Below are positions 8,851-17,641 of a stretch of DNA of 64,000 bases, piece after piece. The position numbers and the translations under genes were made by a program. The notes under the pieces were generated by a model. That model was not told where the DNA came from. It saw only the letters and a list, made by a program, of their open reading frames with translations, and did no database searches. This DNA is from Mucilaginibacter yixingensis. GTDB lineage: Bacteria > Bacteroidota > Bacteroidia > Sphingobacteriales > Sphingobacteriaceae. Within the stretch, counting starts at the first letter, position 1; each line of letters starts with the position of its first letter. Location of the stretch: positions 744,001-808,000 of the forward strand of contig NZ_CP160205.1 of assembly GCF_041080815.1 (NCBI RefSeq). The letters are read 5' to 3'.

Positions 8851-9023
8851 CCTCACCGATTATTAGAAAACCAATTATTAATCTTTAAATCAAGAATGAA
8901 TAGCTGAGAGAAAGCAACGCTTCCGATTGCTTAAACGTGTTAGCAAGCCAGGTTTGCTGGCACGTATTAACCAGGTAACTCCCGTTGCCTGCCATAAACA
9001 AACCAATGTTGAAATAACTGATT

Positions 9024-12000
9024 ATGAAAAAAAGAATTACTTTACTTATTTCCTTTTTACTCACCACTATCATGCTGTCGTACGCACAGGATCATCCAGT
9101 GAAGGGTGTAGTAAAAGATAGCAAGGGCCTCGGCATACCTGGGGCAACCGTTACTAACCAAAGAACACATAAAGCCGCAGCTACAGATCTTAACGGTGCC
9201 TTTACCATACCGGCTTCAAGTAATGATGCACTGCATATTAGCAGCGTAGGCTACAACAGCCAGGAGATAGCGATAAACGGTCGCACTAACATTAACATCA
9301 CCCTGGCCGATGACAATAAGCAGCTGACAGAAGTGGTGGTAATAGGTTATGGTACCCGCGCGGTAAAAGATGTTACCGGCGCTATTACCAGTATCAAAGC
9401 CGAAAAGATGGAGAACGAAAACCCGGTGAGCGTTACCGACCTGATTAAAGGCAACGCACCCGGCATCAACGTAGGTATGAACACCTCTGCACGCGGCGGT
9501 GGCGCCGGCGACCTGCTGGTACGTGGTAAAGCCACGCTAACAGGCAACACTCAACCGCTCATTGTACTTGATGGTGTGATCTACAACGGTGTGATCTCTG
9601 ATATCAACCCTAACGATATTGAGCGTATCGACATCTTGAAAGATGCCAGCGCGCTGGCCGTTTACGGTTCGGTATCTGCTGCGGGTGTGGTAGCTATTAC
9701 TACCAAGAAGGGTAAAAATGGTGCGCCACAAATTTCTATCAACGCCAACTATGGTATCACTCAGCTGGAAAAGAAACAGCAGTACTATCAGGGTTATGAT
9801 TTCCTGACCTGGCGTTCAGACGCGGCGCGTGCTACCAATGTTAATAACCCGTATTATTTCTATAGCGATCCTAATCACCTGCCTGATGGTGTTACCCTGG
9901 CGCAGTTCATGGGTTCATCAACCAGCGACCCTACCACTACCTGGCTTACCCGTATAGGTTTGCAGCCTGATGAAATTGCCAACTATAAATCTGGTAACGT
10001 AACTGATTGGAGTAAACTGGTTTTCCGTAATGGCAAGCGTCAGGATTATACCGCCAGCTTATCAGGCAAAAATGATAACATCAGCTACTACATGTCTGGC
10101 AACTTTACCCGTAACCAGAACGAGATTGTGGGCGACCAGTACACCAACTACCGTTTCCGTGTAAACCTGGAAGGTAAGGCTGGTAAATATGTTGCCCTGG
10201 GCGTAAACGCACAATACGCCCAGCGCGATGAAGGTGGCAACGCTGCCGATTGGAAGCAGATTATCAACTCATCGCCTTACGGTAATGTTTACAACCCTGA
10301 CGGTACGCTTACCCGTATCTACACCACTTATGATAATGGTTTGAACCAGCGTAATCCGCTGCTTGCTTATACCTATGATGCTAAGGTGGCCGTGCAGAAT
10401 ACCTTGTTTGCAAACATGTTTGTGAAAGTATCGCTGCCGTTTGATATCAAATATCAGTTGACTTACAGCCCGGATATCGAGTCGTACAGAAACTTCACCT
10501 TTAAACCGCTGGCAGACCCTGATGAAAATGCAGCTGTTGGTGGCGAAGGTACCCGCAGTATGGAGAACAGGTACCGCTACAACCTGGATAACTTGCTGAC
10601 CTGGAACAAAACTTTTGGTATCCATAACATTGATGTCACTTTCCTGCTTAACCGCGAGAAATATCAGTCGTGGTATACCAACACTTCTAATCAGGGCTTT
10701 AGCCCAAGCGACGCCTTAAGTTACCATAACATTGGCGCCGGCTCATTACCGGTAGAAAGCAGTGATGACCGCGTGGCCAATGGCAGCGCCATCTTAGGTC
10801 GTATTAACTACACCTTGCTGGGCCGTTATATCTTAACCGGTTCAATCCGTCGTGACGGTTATTCGCCGTTTGGTTTGAAAAATCCGTATGCCAACTATCC
10901 GTCAGGAGCGCTGGCCTGGGTGTTTAGCGACGAGAAATTTATGAAAAGGTTTACCTGGTTAAACTATGGTAAACTGCGTATCAGCTACGGCGTTAACGGT
11001 AATCGTCCGCCGCAGGGAACAATAGATCCGGCCATCCAGCTGGCATTGCTCAAGTTAATCAAATATCCAACCGTGGGCAGTGCCGTGGTTAACAATACCG
11101 CCATTTATACAAGTACATTGCAAAACCCTGATCTGACCTGGGAGCGTACTACCGGTACCAACATCGGTCTGGATTTTACGGTGCTGAATAACCGCCTGAG
11201 TGGTTCTATCGATGTGTATAACCGTAATACTACTGACCTGCTGGTTAATCGCTCTATCTCATCTATCCAGGGCTACAACGCTAACTACATTCTCGGTTTA
11301 GCTGGTACCGATTGGAACAAATCGTCTGTATTAACCAACGTTGGCCAGGTAAATAACAAAGGTTTGGAGATTGCGCTAAACAGTGTGAACATCAAAAGCA
11401 AAAACTTCAACTGGAGTTCGGCTGCTACCTTTACCATCAACCGTAATAAACTGATTCACTTGTATGGTCCGGTTACTACTACCGATGCCAACGGCAACAG
11501 CGTAACCACCGAGGCCGACGATAAAACCAACGGCTGGTTTATCGGTCATGATATTAATGCCGTTTGGGATTACAAAATTCTGGGAGTGTGGCAAAGCAAC
11601 GAAACTGCTGATGCCGCCTTGTACACTGGCGCAGGTATCCGTCCCGGCGACTTTAAGCTGCAAGACGTAAACGGCGACCATAAATATGATGATAACGATA
11701 AACAGTTTTTGGGCAGCACATCGCCTAAGTTCCAATGGTCATTACGTAACGATATCAACTTCCTGCAACACTTTGATTTTTCATTCCTGCTGGTTTCAAG
11801 CATGGGCCAACTGTCACAGTTTAACGAGGCTAAAAACAGCCCGGGCAGTGTAGGCTTCCTGCGTCAAAGCTCATACAAATTGCCTTACTGGACGGCAGCC
11901 AACCCAATTGATGATTATGCCCGTCTGGCATCAGGCTCAAACGGTACCAGCTTTAACGTTTGGCGCAAATCGTCATTTGTAAGGGTGAACACGGTAGCCT

Positions 12001-12182
12001 TAGGTTACACTTTCAATCCACAGCTGCTGCAACGCTTTGGTATTAAGAGCGCCAAAATATTTGCCAGTGCCAACAACGCGTATGTGTTTACCTCGTACCC
12101 GTTCTGGGATCCGCAGAACACCGGCTCAAACGCTGGCCCGACGCCAAGAATCTTCCAGATTGGTTTGAACGCTACACTTTAA
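9024..12182 (+). CDS. SusC/RagA-type TonB-dependent outer-membrane glycan transporter
   Basis: The 1052-residue protein begins with a signal peptide (MKKRITLLISFLLTTIMLSY, cleavage after AQ). A carboxypeptidase-D-like beta domain follows (about 25-100, GVVKDSKGLGIPGATV), then the TonB box region EVVVIGYGTR, a plug domain with LIVLDGVIYN and DIERIDILKDASA, and a long beta-barrel ending in an aromatic-rich C-terminus. SusC proteins import oligosaccharides across the outer membrane using the proton motive force via TonB, beneath a SusD lid. There is no N-terminal STN domain, unlike the second SusC at 32474, so this one is probably not a sigma/anti-sigma transducer; control likely comes from the membrane regulator immediately upstream. 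The SusD gene starts 22 bases downstream. Confidence 0.95.
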   Translation: MKKRITLLISFLLTTIMLSYAQDHPVKGVVKDSKGLGIPGATVTNQRTHKAAATDLNGAFTIPASSNDALHISSVGYNSQEIAINGRTNINITLADDNKQLTEVVVIGYGTRAVKDVTGAITSIKAEKMENENPVSVTDLIKGNAPGINVGMNTSARGGGAGDLLVRGKATLTGNTQPLIVLDGVIYNGVISDINPNDIERIDILKDASALAVYGSVSAAGVVAITTKKGKNGAPQISINANYGITQLEKKQQYYQGYDFLTWRSDAARATNVNNPYYFYSDPNHLPDGVTLAQFMGSSTSDPTTTWLTRIGLQPDEIANYKSGNVTDWSKLVFRNGKRQDYTASLSGKNDNISYYMSGNFTRNQNEIVGDQYTNYRFRVNLEGKAGKYVALGVNAQYAQRDEGGNAADWKQIINSSPYGNVYNPDGTLTRIYTTYDNGLNQRNPLLAYTYDAKVAVQNTLFANMFVKVSLPFDIKYQLTYSPDIESYRNFTFKPLADPDENAAVGGEGTRSMENRYRYNLDNLLTWNKTFGIHNIDVTFLLNREKYQSWYTNTSNQGFSPSDALSYHNIGAGSLPVESSDDRVANGSAILGRINYTLLGRYILTGSIRRDGYSPFGLKNPYANYPSGALAWVFSDEKFMKRFTWLNYGKLRISYGVNGNRPPQGTIDPAIQLALLKLIKYPTVGSAVVNNTAIYTSTLQNPDLTWERTTGTNIGLDFTVLNNRLSGSIDVYNRNTTDLLVNRSISSIQGYNANYILGLAGTDWNKSSVLTNVGQVNNKGLEIALNSVNIKSKNFNWSSAATFTINRNKLIHLYGPVTTTDANGNSVTTEADDKTNGWFIGHDINAVWDYKILGVWQSNETADAALYTGAGIRPGDFKLQDVNGDHKYDDNDKQFLGSTSPKFQWSLRNDINFLQHFDFSFLLVSSMGQLSQFNEAKNSPGSVGFLRQSSYKLPYWTAANPIDDYARLASGSNGTSFNVWRKSSFVRVNTVALGYTFNPQLLQRFGIKSAKIFASANNAYVFTSYPFWDPQNTGSNAGPTPRIFQIGLNATL

Positions 12183-12204
12183 TACAGATTTAGAACAGAG
12201 AGAA

Positions 12205-14109
12205 ATGAGAACATTAAATAAAAATATTATAGCCGGTTTGGTAATGGCAGCGGTGGCCCTGGTAACCGATGGCTGTACCAAACGTAGCGAGCTTGACCCG
12301 CAAACGCTATCAAACTTTTCGCCAGACAATACGCTGAACTCGCCTGCAGCTTTTAAGGCTGCGTTAGAGGCGATGAACGCCAATGTGCGCATTGAGTTTT
12401 TTGGAGATTCTGCACCGATGCTGACCGAGTCGATCTTTACCGACTCGGGCGTTGAGGGTACAACCGATAAAACCACCCCCGCACAGGATTTGAACGTGCG
12501 TATTACCCCAACCGCCAACCTGGATAGTGATGACTATAACAAGATTGGCCGTTACTGGTATATCTGGTGGTCTGGCGTGCATTATGCCAACACGGTTATC
12601 AGCCGCATTGATAACGCCAAATGGCCAACTCAGGCGGCGCGTAACGCGGTGTTGGGTGCAGCTTACTTTCACCGTGCTTACTGCTACTATCGTTTAACGC
12701 ATCAGTTTGGCGATGTGCCATTGATCCTGAAAGAAGAAACCGGTGTAGTAACCAACTATTTTTCAACTCAGCGTATCGTCATCCTGAAACAAATGAAAAC
12801 CGATATGGAGCTGGCCGTTACCTATCTGACCGATGGTGTAGACAAAGGCGAAGTATCTAAAGGTGCTGCTTACCACCTGCTGGCTAAGATTGACCTGGCC
12901 CTGGGTTTGTTTGATGATGCTATTACCGCAACCACTGCCGTTATAAATGGCCCGTACCACCTGATGACCAGCCGTTTTGGTATTGTTGCCAGTGATGCTA
13001 CCCGCAACGTAATCTGGGATTTGCATCGCCCTGATAACAAATCATTAGCCAATAACACCGAGGCCTTATACAACGTAATTGACCGCGAGTCGCTGGAAGG
13101 TGCCTATGACCACGGATCGCAGATTATGCGTAACATCGTGCCGATGTGGCATAACGGTAGTATCCTTACCCCAATTAACCACAAACCAGGTATTGTAGAT
13201 GCGGTTACCGCGCAATATCCACTCACATTATGGTATGGTCGTGGTATCGGCAGGGCAAGAGCTACTTCTTACGCCACCCAGGCCATCTGGAAAAATGCAG
13301 GTGGCGACTTGCGCCACGCACCAGGCAACTGGATGAATATGACCGATCTGGTGTTTAATAATCCGGATCTGAACAATTCTGCAAAACCAGATTATGATCC
13401 GTCTGAATACGGTCAGCACTTAACTCAGTGGACTGATGCCGATGCTAAAGTTCCGGGTAAAGTATTTAAAAATGGTCCGGCAGATAGTATCCGTGCATGG
13501 TTTAGCTGGCCGCATTACAAAGTGTTTGTAAACCCGGGAGGCGGCAACACAGCGATTGACAAATGGTGGACCCCGCCACGCGGCACTAACACCGATTGGT
13601 ACGTATTCCGCCTGGCCGAAACCTATTTGCTGCGTGCCGAGGCCTACGTTTGGAAAGGCCAGACTGCACAGGCTATGGCTGATCTTAATGTGGTACGCGC
13701 CCGTGCACAGGCTACCTTGTTAACCGATCCATCACAGGTGAACATCGGTACCATACTGGATGAGCGCCAGCGCGAACTGTATTGGGAAGAGCCGCGCAAA
13801 ACCGAGCTGACCCGCATTGCCTTCATTTTTGCGCAAACCGGTATCCCAGCATATAATGGTAAAACTTACAACGTGGCCAGCTTCTCTACCAATAACTTCT
13901 TTTATGACAGGATTATGGAGAAGAACGATTTCTATCGTAACCCTAACGTTGTTACCAACTCGGGTAACCACTTTACCATATCGCCATACCACGTGCTGTG
14001 GCCAATACCTCAGGCAGATATCAACCTGAATGTAAACGGTCATATTAACCAGAACAAAGGCTACTCCGGTTCTGAATCAAACGTGGCGCCGCTGGACAAG
14101 GTGCAATAA
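12205..14109 (+). CDS. SusD/RagB-family outer-membrane glycan-binding lipoprotein
   Basis: The protein has 634 residues with a lipoprotein signal (GLVMAAVALVTDGC, acylated Cys about residue 24). SusD features include a helical TPR-like scaffold (HYANTVISRID, AAYFHRAYCYYRLTHQFGDVP) and the C-terminal segment with DLNVVRARA, ILDERQRELYWE and RKTELTRI. SusD forms the hinged lid on SusC and captures glycan at the cell surface. It is co-transcribed with the SusC 22 bases upstream and followed after 91 bases by the GH3 gene, with a stable hairpin between them. No separate surface glycan-binding protein gene follows, which is less complete than many Bacteroides loci. Confidence 0.95.
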   Translation: MRTLNKNIIAGLVMAAVALVTDGCTKRSELDPQTLSNFSPDNTLNSPAAFKAALEAMNANVRIEFFGDSAPMLTESIFTDSGVEGTTDKTTPAQDLNVRITPTANLDSDDYNKIGRYWYIWWSGVHYANTVISRIDNAKWPTQAARNAVLGAAYFHRAYCYYRLTHQFGDVPLILKEETGVVTNYFSTQRIVILKQMKTDMELAVTYLTDGVDKGEVSKGAAYHLLAKIDLALGLFDDAITATTAVINGPYHLMTSRFGIVASDATRNVIWDLHRPDNKSLANNTEALYNVIDRESLEGAYDHGSQIMRNIVPMWHNGSILTPINHKPGIVDAVTAQYPLTLWYGRGIGRARATSYATQAIWKNAGGDLRHAPGNWMNMTDLVFNNPDLNNSAKPDYDPSEYGQHLTQWTDADAKVPGKVFKNGPADSIRAWFSWPHYKVFVNPGGGNTAIDKWWTPPRGTNTDWYVFRLAETYLLRAEAYVWKGQTAQAMADLNVVRARAQATLLTDPSQVNIGTILDERQRELYWEEPRKTELTRIAFIFAQTGIPAYNGKTYNVASFSTNNFFYDRIMEKNDFYRNPNVVTNSGNHFTISPYHVLWPIPQADINLNVNGHINQNKGYSGSESNVAPLDKVQ

Positions 14110-14139
14110 AATATCAGCTTAAACTAAACAACCAAAGCC

Positions 14140-14176
14140 ACAGGTATGCCGGTCTTGCGACGGCCGGCATACCTGT
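14140..14176 (+). other. intercistronic hairpin between SusD and GH3
   Basis: A 13-bp perfect stem (14140-14152 with 14164-14176, arm ACAGGTATGCCGG) encloses an 11-base loop. No T tract follows, so it looks more like an mRNA-stabilising or attenuating structure than a full terminator. It may explain lower GH3 expression relative to susCD. Confidence 0.55.
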
Positions 14177-14200
14177 TATAATCAATAATAATCTACACTA

Positions 14201-16504
14201 ATGCCTCTCTCATCAACAGAAATAAAAAAATATGCTATTGCGCTGGCGTTGCTGGCATCGGGCTACGGGGCTACGGCTCAAAGTAAGTACGATGCCCAGG
14301 TAGCCCAGTTGCTGAAACAAATGACGCTGGAGGAAAAGGTGGGCCAGATGGCGCAGATCACACTGGATGCGCTGGCCAAACCGGTTCCCAAAAATCAACC
14401 TAAAGCTTTTGAGCTGGACCCCGCCAAGGTAGAGGATGCCGTTGGTAAATATTACCTGGGCTCTATACTCAATGCTTCCAATAATCGCGCTAAAACCAAA
14501 GAAGAATGGTTTAGTGTGATTAGCACACTGCAAGATCGGGCGTTAAAAACACGCCTTAAAATCCCCATTATTTATGGGATTGATGCCATTCACGGTGCTA
14601 CCTATACTGCCGGTGCAACTATGTTTCCGCAGCAAATCAATCAGGCTGCTTCATTTAACCGCTCACTGGTAAAACGTGCGGCACAAGTGACCGCTTATGA
14701 AGTTCGTGCCAGCAATACCCCATGGGTGTTCTCGCCGCTGCTGGATCTGGGCGCCGACCCACGCTCTCCCCGCCAATGGGAATCATTTGGTGAAGACCCT
14801 TATCTGGATGGTCAGTTGGGTTATCAAGCCGTAAAAGGTTTTGAGGGCGATAATAATGATGCCGATAATCCGGAGCATGTGGTGTCATCCATTAAACATT
14901 ACCTGGGTTACCAGGTGCCGCTATCGGGTAAAGACCGCACGCCGGCGTTTATATCAGACCAGGCGCTGCGCGAGTATCACCTGCCGCCGTTTAAGCTGGG
15001 TGTTGAGGCCGGTTCGCACGCGGTGATGGTAAACTCATCTATCATCAACAACATTCCGGTGCACTCTAACAAGAAATTGCTGACTGACTTGCTTAAAACC
15101 GAGTTGGGTTTTAAGGGTCTGGTAGTAACCGATTGGGGAGATATAGATAATCTCTATAAGCGCGATCATATTGCATCGAGCGAGAAAGAGGCTATTATGA
15201 TAGCCATTAACGCAGGTGTGGATATGTCTATGATTGCCTATGACTACAAAACCTTTTGTGATGATCTGATTGCCCTGGTAAAAGAAGGGAAAGTAAAGCA
15301 AGCCCGTATTGATAATGCTGTGGCCCGCATTCTGAAAGTGAAATATGCTGCAGGTCTGTTTACCCGCCCGAATACTGATTACCATGATTATCCAAAATTT
15401 GGCAGCAAAGAGTTTGAGCAGGCGGCCTATAATACTGCTGCAGAATCTATCACCCTGTTAAAGAATACTGATAATGTGCTTCCACTGAAGAAAGGCGTAA
15501 AAGTGCTGGTAACCGGTCCAAATGCTAACTCGATGCGTGCCTTGAACGGCGCCTGGACCTACTCATGGCAGGGTAACCTGACCGAAGAGTTTGCCGGTCA
15601 ATACAACACCATACTGGAAGCGCTGCAAAACAAGGCTGGTAAAGAAAACATCAACTACGTACCGGGTGTGAGCTATAAGAACGACGGCAAATATTGGGAA
15701 GAATATCCCGACAAGATGGAAGATGCTGCGGATGCCGCCACCCGTGCCGATGTAGTGGTGCTTTGCCTGGGCGAGAACAGTTATACCGAAACACCGGGTA
15801 ACCTGAATGATCTGCGTATTTCTGACCTACAGATCCAGCTGGCTAAAAAGGTAATGGCATCTGGTAAGCCGGTAATCCTGGTGCTGAATGAAGGCCGCCC
15901 GCGGGTGATCAGCGAGTTTGCCGAAGGGGCTAAAGCCATTGTGCAAACCTTTTTACCGGGCAACTTTGGTGGTGATGCATTGGTTGATATTCTGTATGGC
16001 GATGTAAACCCATCGGGTAAACTGCCTTATACCTATCCGCGCTACGCAAACGCAATTATTACTTACTATCACAAACCTGCTGAAGAGCGTGCCACCATGG
16101 AAGGGGCCTATAACTATGAGGCCGACTACAACCCGCAGTTTAAGTTTGGTGATGGCTTGAGCTATACCACTTTTAAATACAGCAACCTGAAATTGAGCAG
16201 CCCGACGTTGAGCGCCGGTCAGACGTTGACGGTAACTGTTGATGTAACCAACACCGGTCAGCGTGAGGGTAAAGAGGCGGTGTTATTGTTCAGCAGTGAT
16301 TTGGTAGCCAGCATCACCCCGGATGTAAAACGCCTGCGTGGTTTTGATAAGATTGACCTGCAACCCGGTCAAACTAAAACCGTAACCTTTAAGCTAACAC
16401 CAAATGACCTGGCCTTTGTAAACGCCGACCTGAAAACGGTAACAGAGCCAGGCGAATTCAAGATAATGGCGGGCGATCAAACCGCTCAACTGATTTTTAA
16501 ATAA
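14201..16504 (+). CDS. periplasmic GH3 beta-glucosidase
   Basis: The protein has 767 residues with a signal peptide (about 1-27, ending ATAQ). The N-terminal GH3 barrel shows EEKVGQMAQ, YGIDAIHGATY, SFGEDPYL, SSIKHYLGY and nucleophile Asp311 in VVTDWGDI. The C-terminal alpha/beta sandwich has GENSYTETPG with the likely acid/base Glu and a VNPSGKLPYTYPR loop; a fibronectin-III-like domain ends the protein. It should release glucose from beta-gluco-oligosaccharides imported by SusCD. It is the last gene of the rightward arm and is followed by a terminator. It shares family but not close sequence with the GH3 at 17642-19804, which is shorter and belongs to another arm. Confidence 0.93.
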   Translation: MPLSSTEIKKYAIALALLASGYGATAQSKYDAQVAQLLKQMTLEEKVGQMAQITLDALAKPVPKNQPKAFELDPAKVEDAVGKYYLGSILNASNNRAKTKEEWFSVISTLQDRALKTRLKIPIIYGIDAIHGATYTAGATMFPQQINQAASFNRSLVKRAAQVTAYEVRASNTPWVFSPLLDLGADPRSPRQWESFGEDPYLDGQLGYQAVKGFEGDNNDADNPEHVVSSIKHYLGYQVPLSGKDRTPAFISDQALREYHLPPFKLGVEAGSHAVMVNSSIINNIPVHSNKKLLTDLLKTELGFKGLVVTDWGDIDNLYKRDHIASSEKEAIMIAINAGVDMSMIAYDYKTFCDDLIALVKEGKVKQARIDNAVARILKVKYAAGLFTRPNTDYHDYPKFGSKEFEQAAYNTAAESITLLKNTDNVLPLKKGVKVLVTGPNANSMRALNGAWTYSWQGNLTEEFAGQYNTILEALQNKAGKENINYVPGVSYKNDGKYWEEYPDKMEDAADAATRADVVVLCLGENSYTETPGNLNDLRISDLQIQLAKKVMASGKPVILVLNEGRPRVISEFAEGAKAIVQTFLPGNFGGDALVDILYGDVNPSGKLPYTYPRYANAIITYYHKPAEERATMEGAYNYEADYNPQFKFGDGLSYTTFKYSNLKLSSPTLSAGQTLTVTVDVTNTGQREGKEAVLLFSSDLVASITPDVKRLRGFDKIDLQPGQTKTVTFKLTPNDLAFVNADLKTVTEPGEFKIMAGDQTAQLIFK

Positions 16505-16529
16505 GCAATGGGGAAATCCTAAACCTTGA

Positions 16530-16554
16530 GCCTGGCATTTGCCGGGCTTTTTTG
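16530..16554 (+). terminator. intrinsic terminator after the GH3 gene
   Basis: A 7-bp GC-rich stem (GCCTGGC with GCCGGGC, one G-T pair) and a 4-base loop are followed by a run of T from 16548. It lies 26 bases after the GH3 stop codon. Confidence 0.75.
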
Positions 16555-16574
16555 TTGGCGCGCGGTTATCTTTA

Positions 16575-16674
16575 TTGTCATTGCGAGGAACGAAGCAATC
16601 TCGTCTGATGCATGACGGACATGCATTTATCCGACGATCTTGCGACGAGATTGCTTCGTTCCTCGCAATGACAA
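16575..16674. repeat. dispersed palindromic element, family A (copy 3, most perfect)
   Basis: A 100-bp element with 30-base perfect inverted arms starting TTGTCATTGCGAGGAACGAA and ending TTCGTTCCTCGCAATGACAA; the centre (about 16605-16644) is an imperfect palindrome. It sits between the convergent GH3 and msrA genes, flanked by their terminators. Confidence 0.8.
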
Positions 16675-16688
16675 GTTGTATAAACAAA

Positions 16689-16715
16689 AGTGGCCCGGGT
16701 AATGCCCGGGCCACT
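16689..16715 (-). terminator. hairpin terminator for msrA
   Basis: An 11-bp perfect GC-rich stem (16689-16699 with 16705-16715) has loop TAATG. On the minus strand a T-rich tail (TTTTGTTTA) follows, 26 bases past the msrA stop; it may work in both directions. Confidence 0.65.
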
Positions 16716-16740
16716 TCTGTTTTAAGCTGATCAATTGTAC

Positions 16741-17352
16741 TCAATTCTTCAGCTTCGCTTTAAACACTGCTTCCAGTTTCTGTACTTTAGGTAAAATAAC
16801 CAGGCGGCAGTAAGGTTTGCTGCCATTCAGGTTAAAGTAGTTTTGATGATAGCCCTCGGCTTTGTAGAATGCTTTGAATGGGGTGATCTCCGTTACGATT
16901 GGGTCTGGATACACTTTGGCTTTGTTCAGCTCGGCCTTGGCTTTGGCAGCTAAGGCTTTCTGCTCTGCACCGTGATAGAAAATGGCAGAGCGGTATTGTG
17001 TGCCCTCGTCATCACCCTGACGGTTTAAGGTAGTTGGATCGTGCATTTTGAAGAAAATCTCCAGCAGATCATTATAACTCACCACTTTGGGGTTGTAAAT
17101 AATATTCACCACCTCGGCATGGCCGGTGTTGCCGGTGCACACATCCTCATAACTTGGGTTACGTACGGTACCGCCTGAGAAACCCGATTCGGTTTTAACC
17201 ACACCTTTAACACGTTGAAAAATAGCTTCAGAACACCAGAAGCAGCCCATGCCAAAAGTAGCGGTATCGGTAACAGGTTTGGCTTGAGCAAAAGCGCGGC
17301 CGCCAAAAGGCAGCATCAGGGCCAGCAACAGCAGGCCGGTTATTTTTTTCAT
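16741..17352 (-). CDS. msrA: exported peptide-methionine (S)-S-oxide reductase
   Basis: MsrA reduces methionine-S-sulfoxide in proteins. From the ATG at 17350-17352 the protein has 203 residues with a signal peptide (MKKITGLLLLALMLPF, cleavage after AFAQ); two earlier in-frame ATGs add up to 8 residues before it and are less likely. The catalytic motif GCFWCSEAIF gives Cys37, in the GCFWC form common in Bacteroidota rather than GCFWG. Further family motifs are GFSGG, YEDVCTGNTGHAE, DEGTQYRSAIFYH and YHQNYF. A late cysteine in PYCRLVI is a candidate resolving residue. The export signal suggests repair of periplasmic or envelope proteins. It is a single-gene unit. Confidence 0.93.
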   Translation of the reverse strand: MKKITGLLLLALMLPFGGRAFAQAKPVTDTATFGMGCFWCSEAIFQRVKGVVKTESGFSGGTVRNPSYEDVCTGNTGHAEVVNIIYNPKVVSYNDLLEIFFKMHDPTTLNRQGDDEGTQYRSAIFYHGAEQKALAAKAKAELNKAKVYPDPIVTEITPFKAFYKAEGYHQNYFNLNGSKPYCRLVILPKVQKLEAVFKAKLKN

Positions 17353-17520
17353 ATTGATGATCATTTTATCTAACAAACGAAATCGGCCTGCAAATAATTT
17401 CCGGGTTTTGCCATCGGCCGGTCAAAAATAGGTAATTATGAGTTGGCGACATTGCAACAAGTTTGAGGGAGATGATAATCTTGAGCGCTTGTGGCGAAAG
17501 CGTGACATCAAATGCCCCCG

Positions 17521-17620
17521 CGCGTGTTTCGACAAAGCTCAACATGACATCCCCCTACTTTTAAAAGTATAAAAGATAAAGGGCGTCGGGTGTCATCCTG
17601 AGCATCGTCGAAGGGCGCGG
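17521..17620. repeat. dispersed inverted repeat, family C
   Basis: Two inverted arms face each other. The left arm on the minus strand reads GTCATGTTGAGCTTTGTCGA and the right arm on the plus strand reads GTCATCCTGAGCATCGTCGA. The arms differ at several bases, with a centre containing TTTTAAAAGTATAAAAG. It lies between msrA and the second GH3 gene. Confidence 0.6.
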
Positions 17621-17641
17621 GAAGGCCTAGTTGCAATGTAA

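Larger units (their letters stand above)
8362..9023. other. long intergenic and leader region upstream of SusC
   Basis: The 662-base gap contains a family A palindrome (8380-8501), a very AT-rich tract with poly-T runs (about 8520-8830), a promoter candidate at 8819-8850 and a leader of about 165 bases with a small AGCCAG/CTGGC hairpin near 8943-8960. No gene is evident. Open frames over the palindrome are repeat translations. Confidence 0.6.

Noticed and set aside
16394..16744. ORFs on both strands between GH3 and msrA
   Set aside because: They translate the palindrome at 16575-16674 and overlap the GH3 end; no protein-like features.
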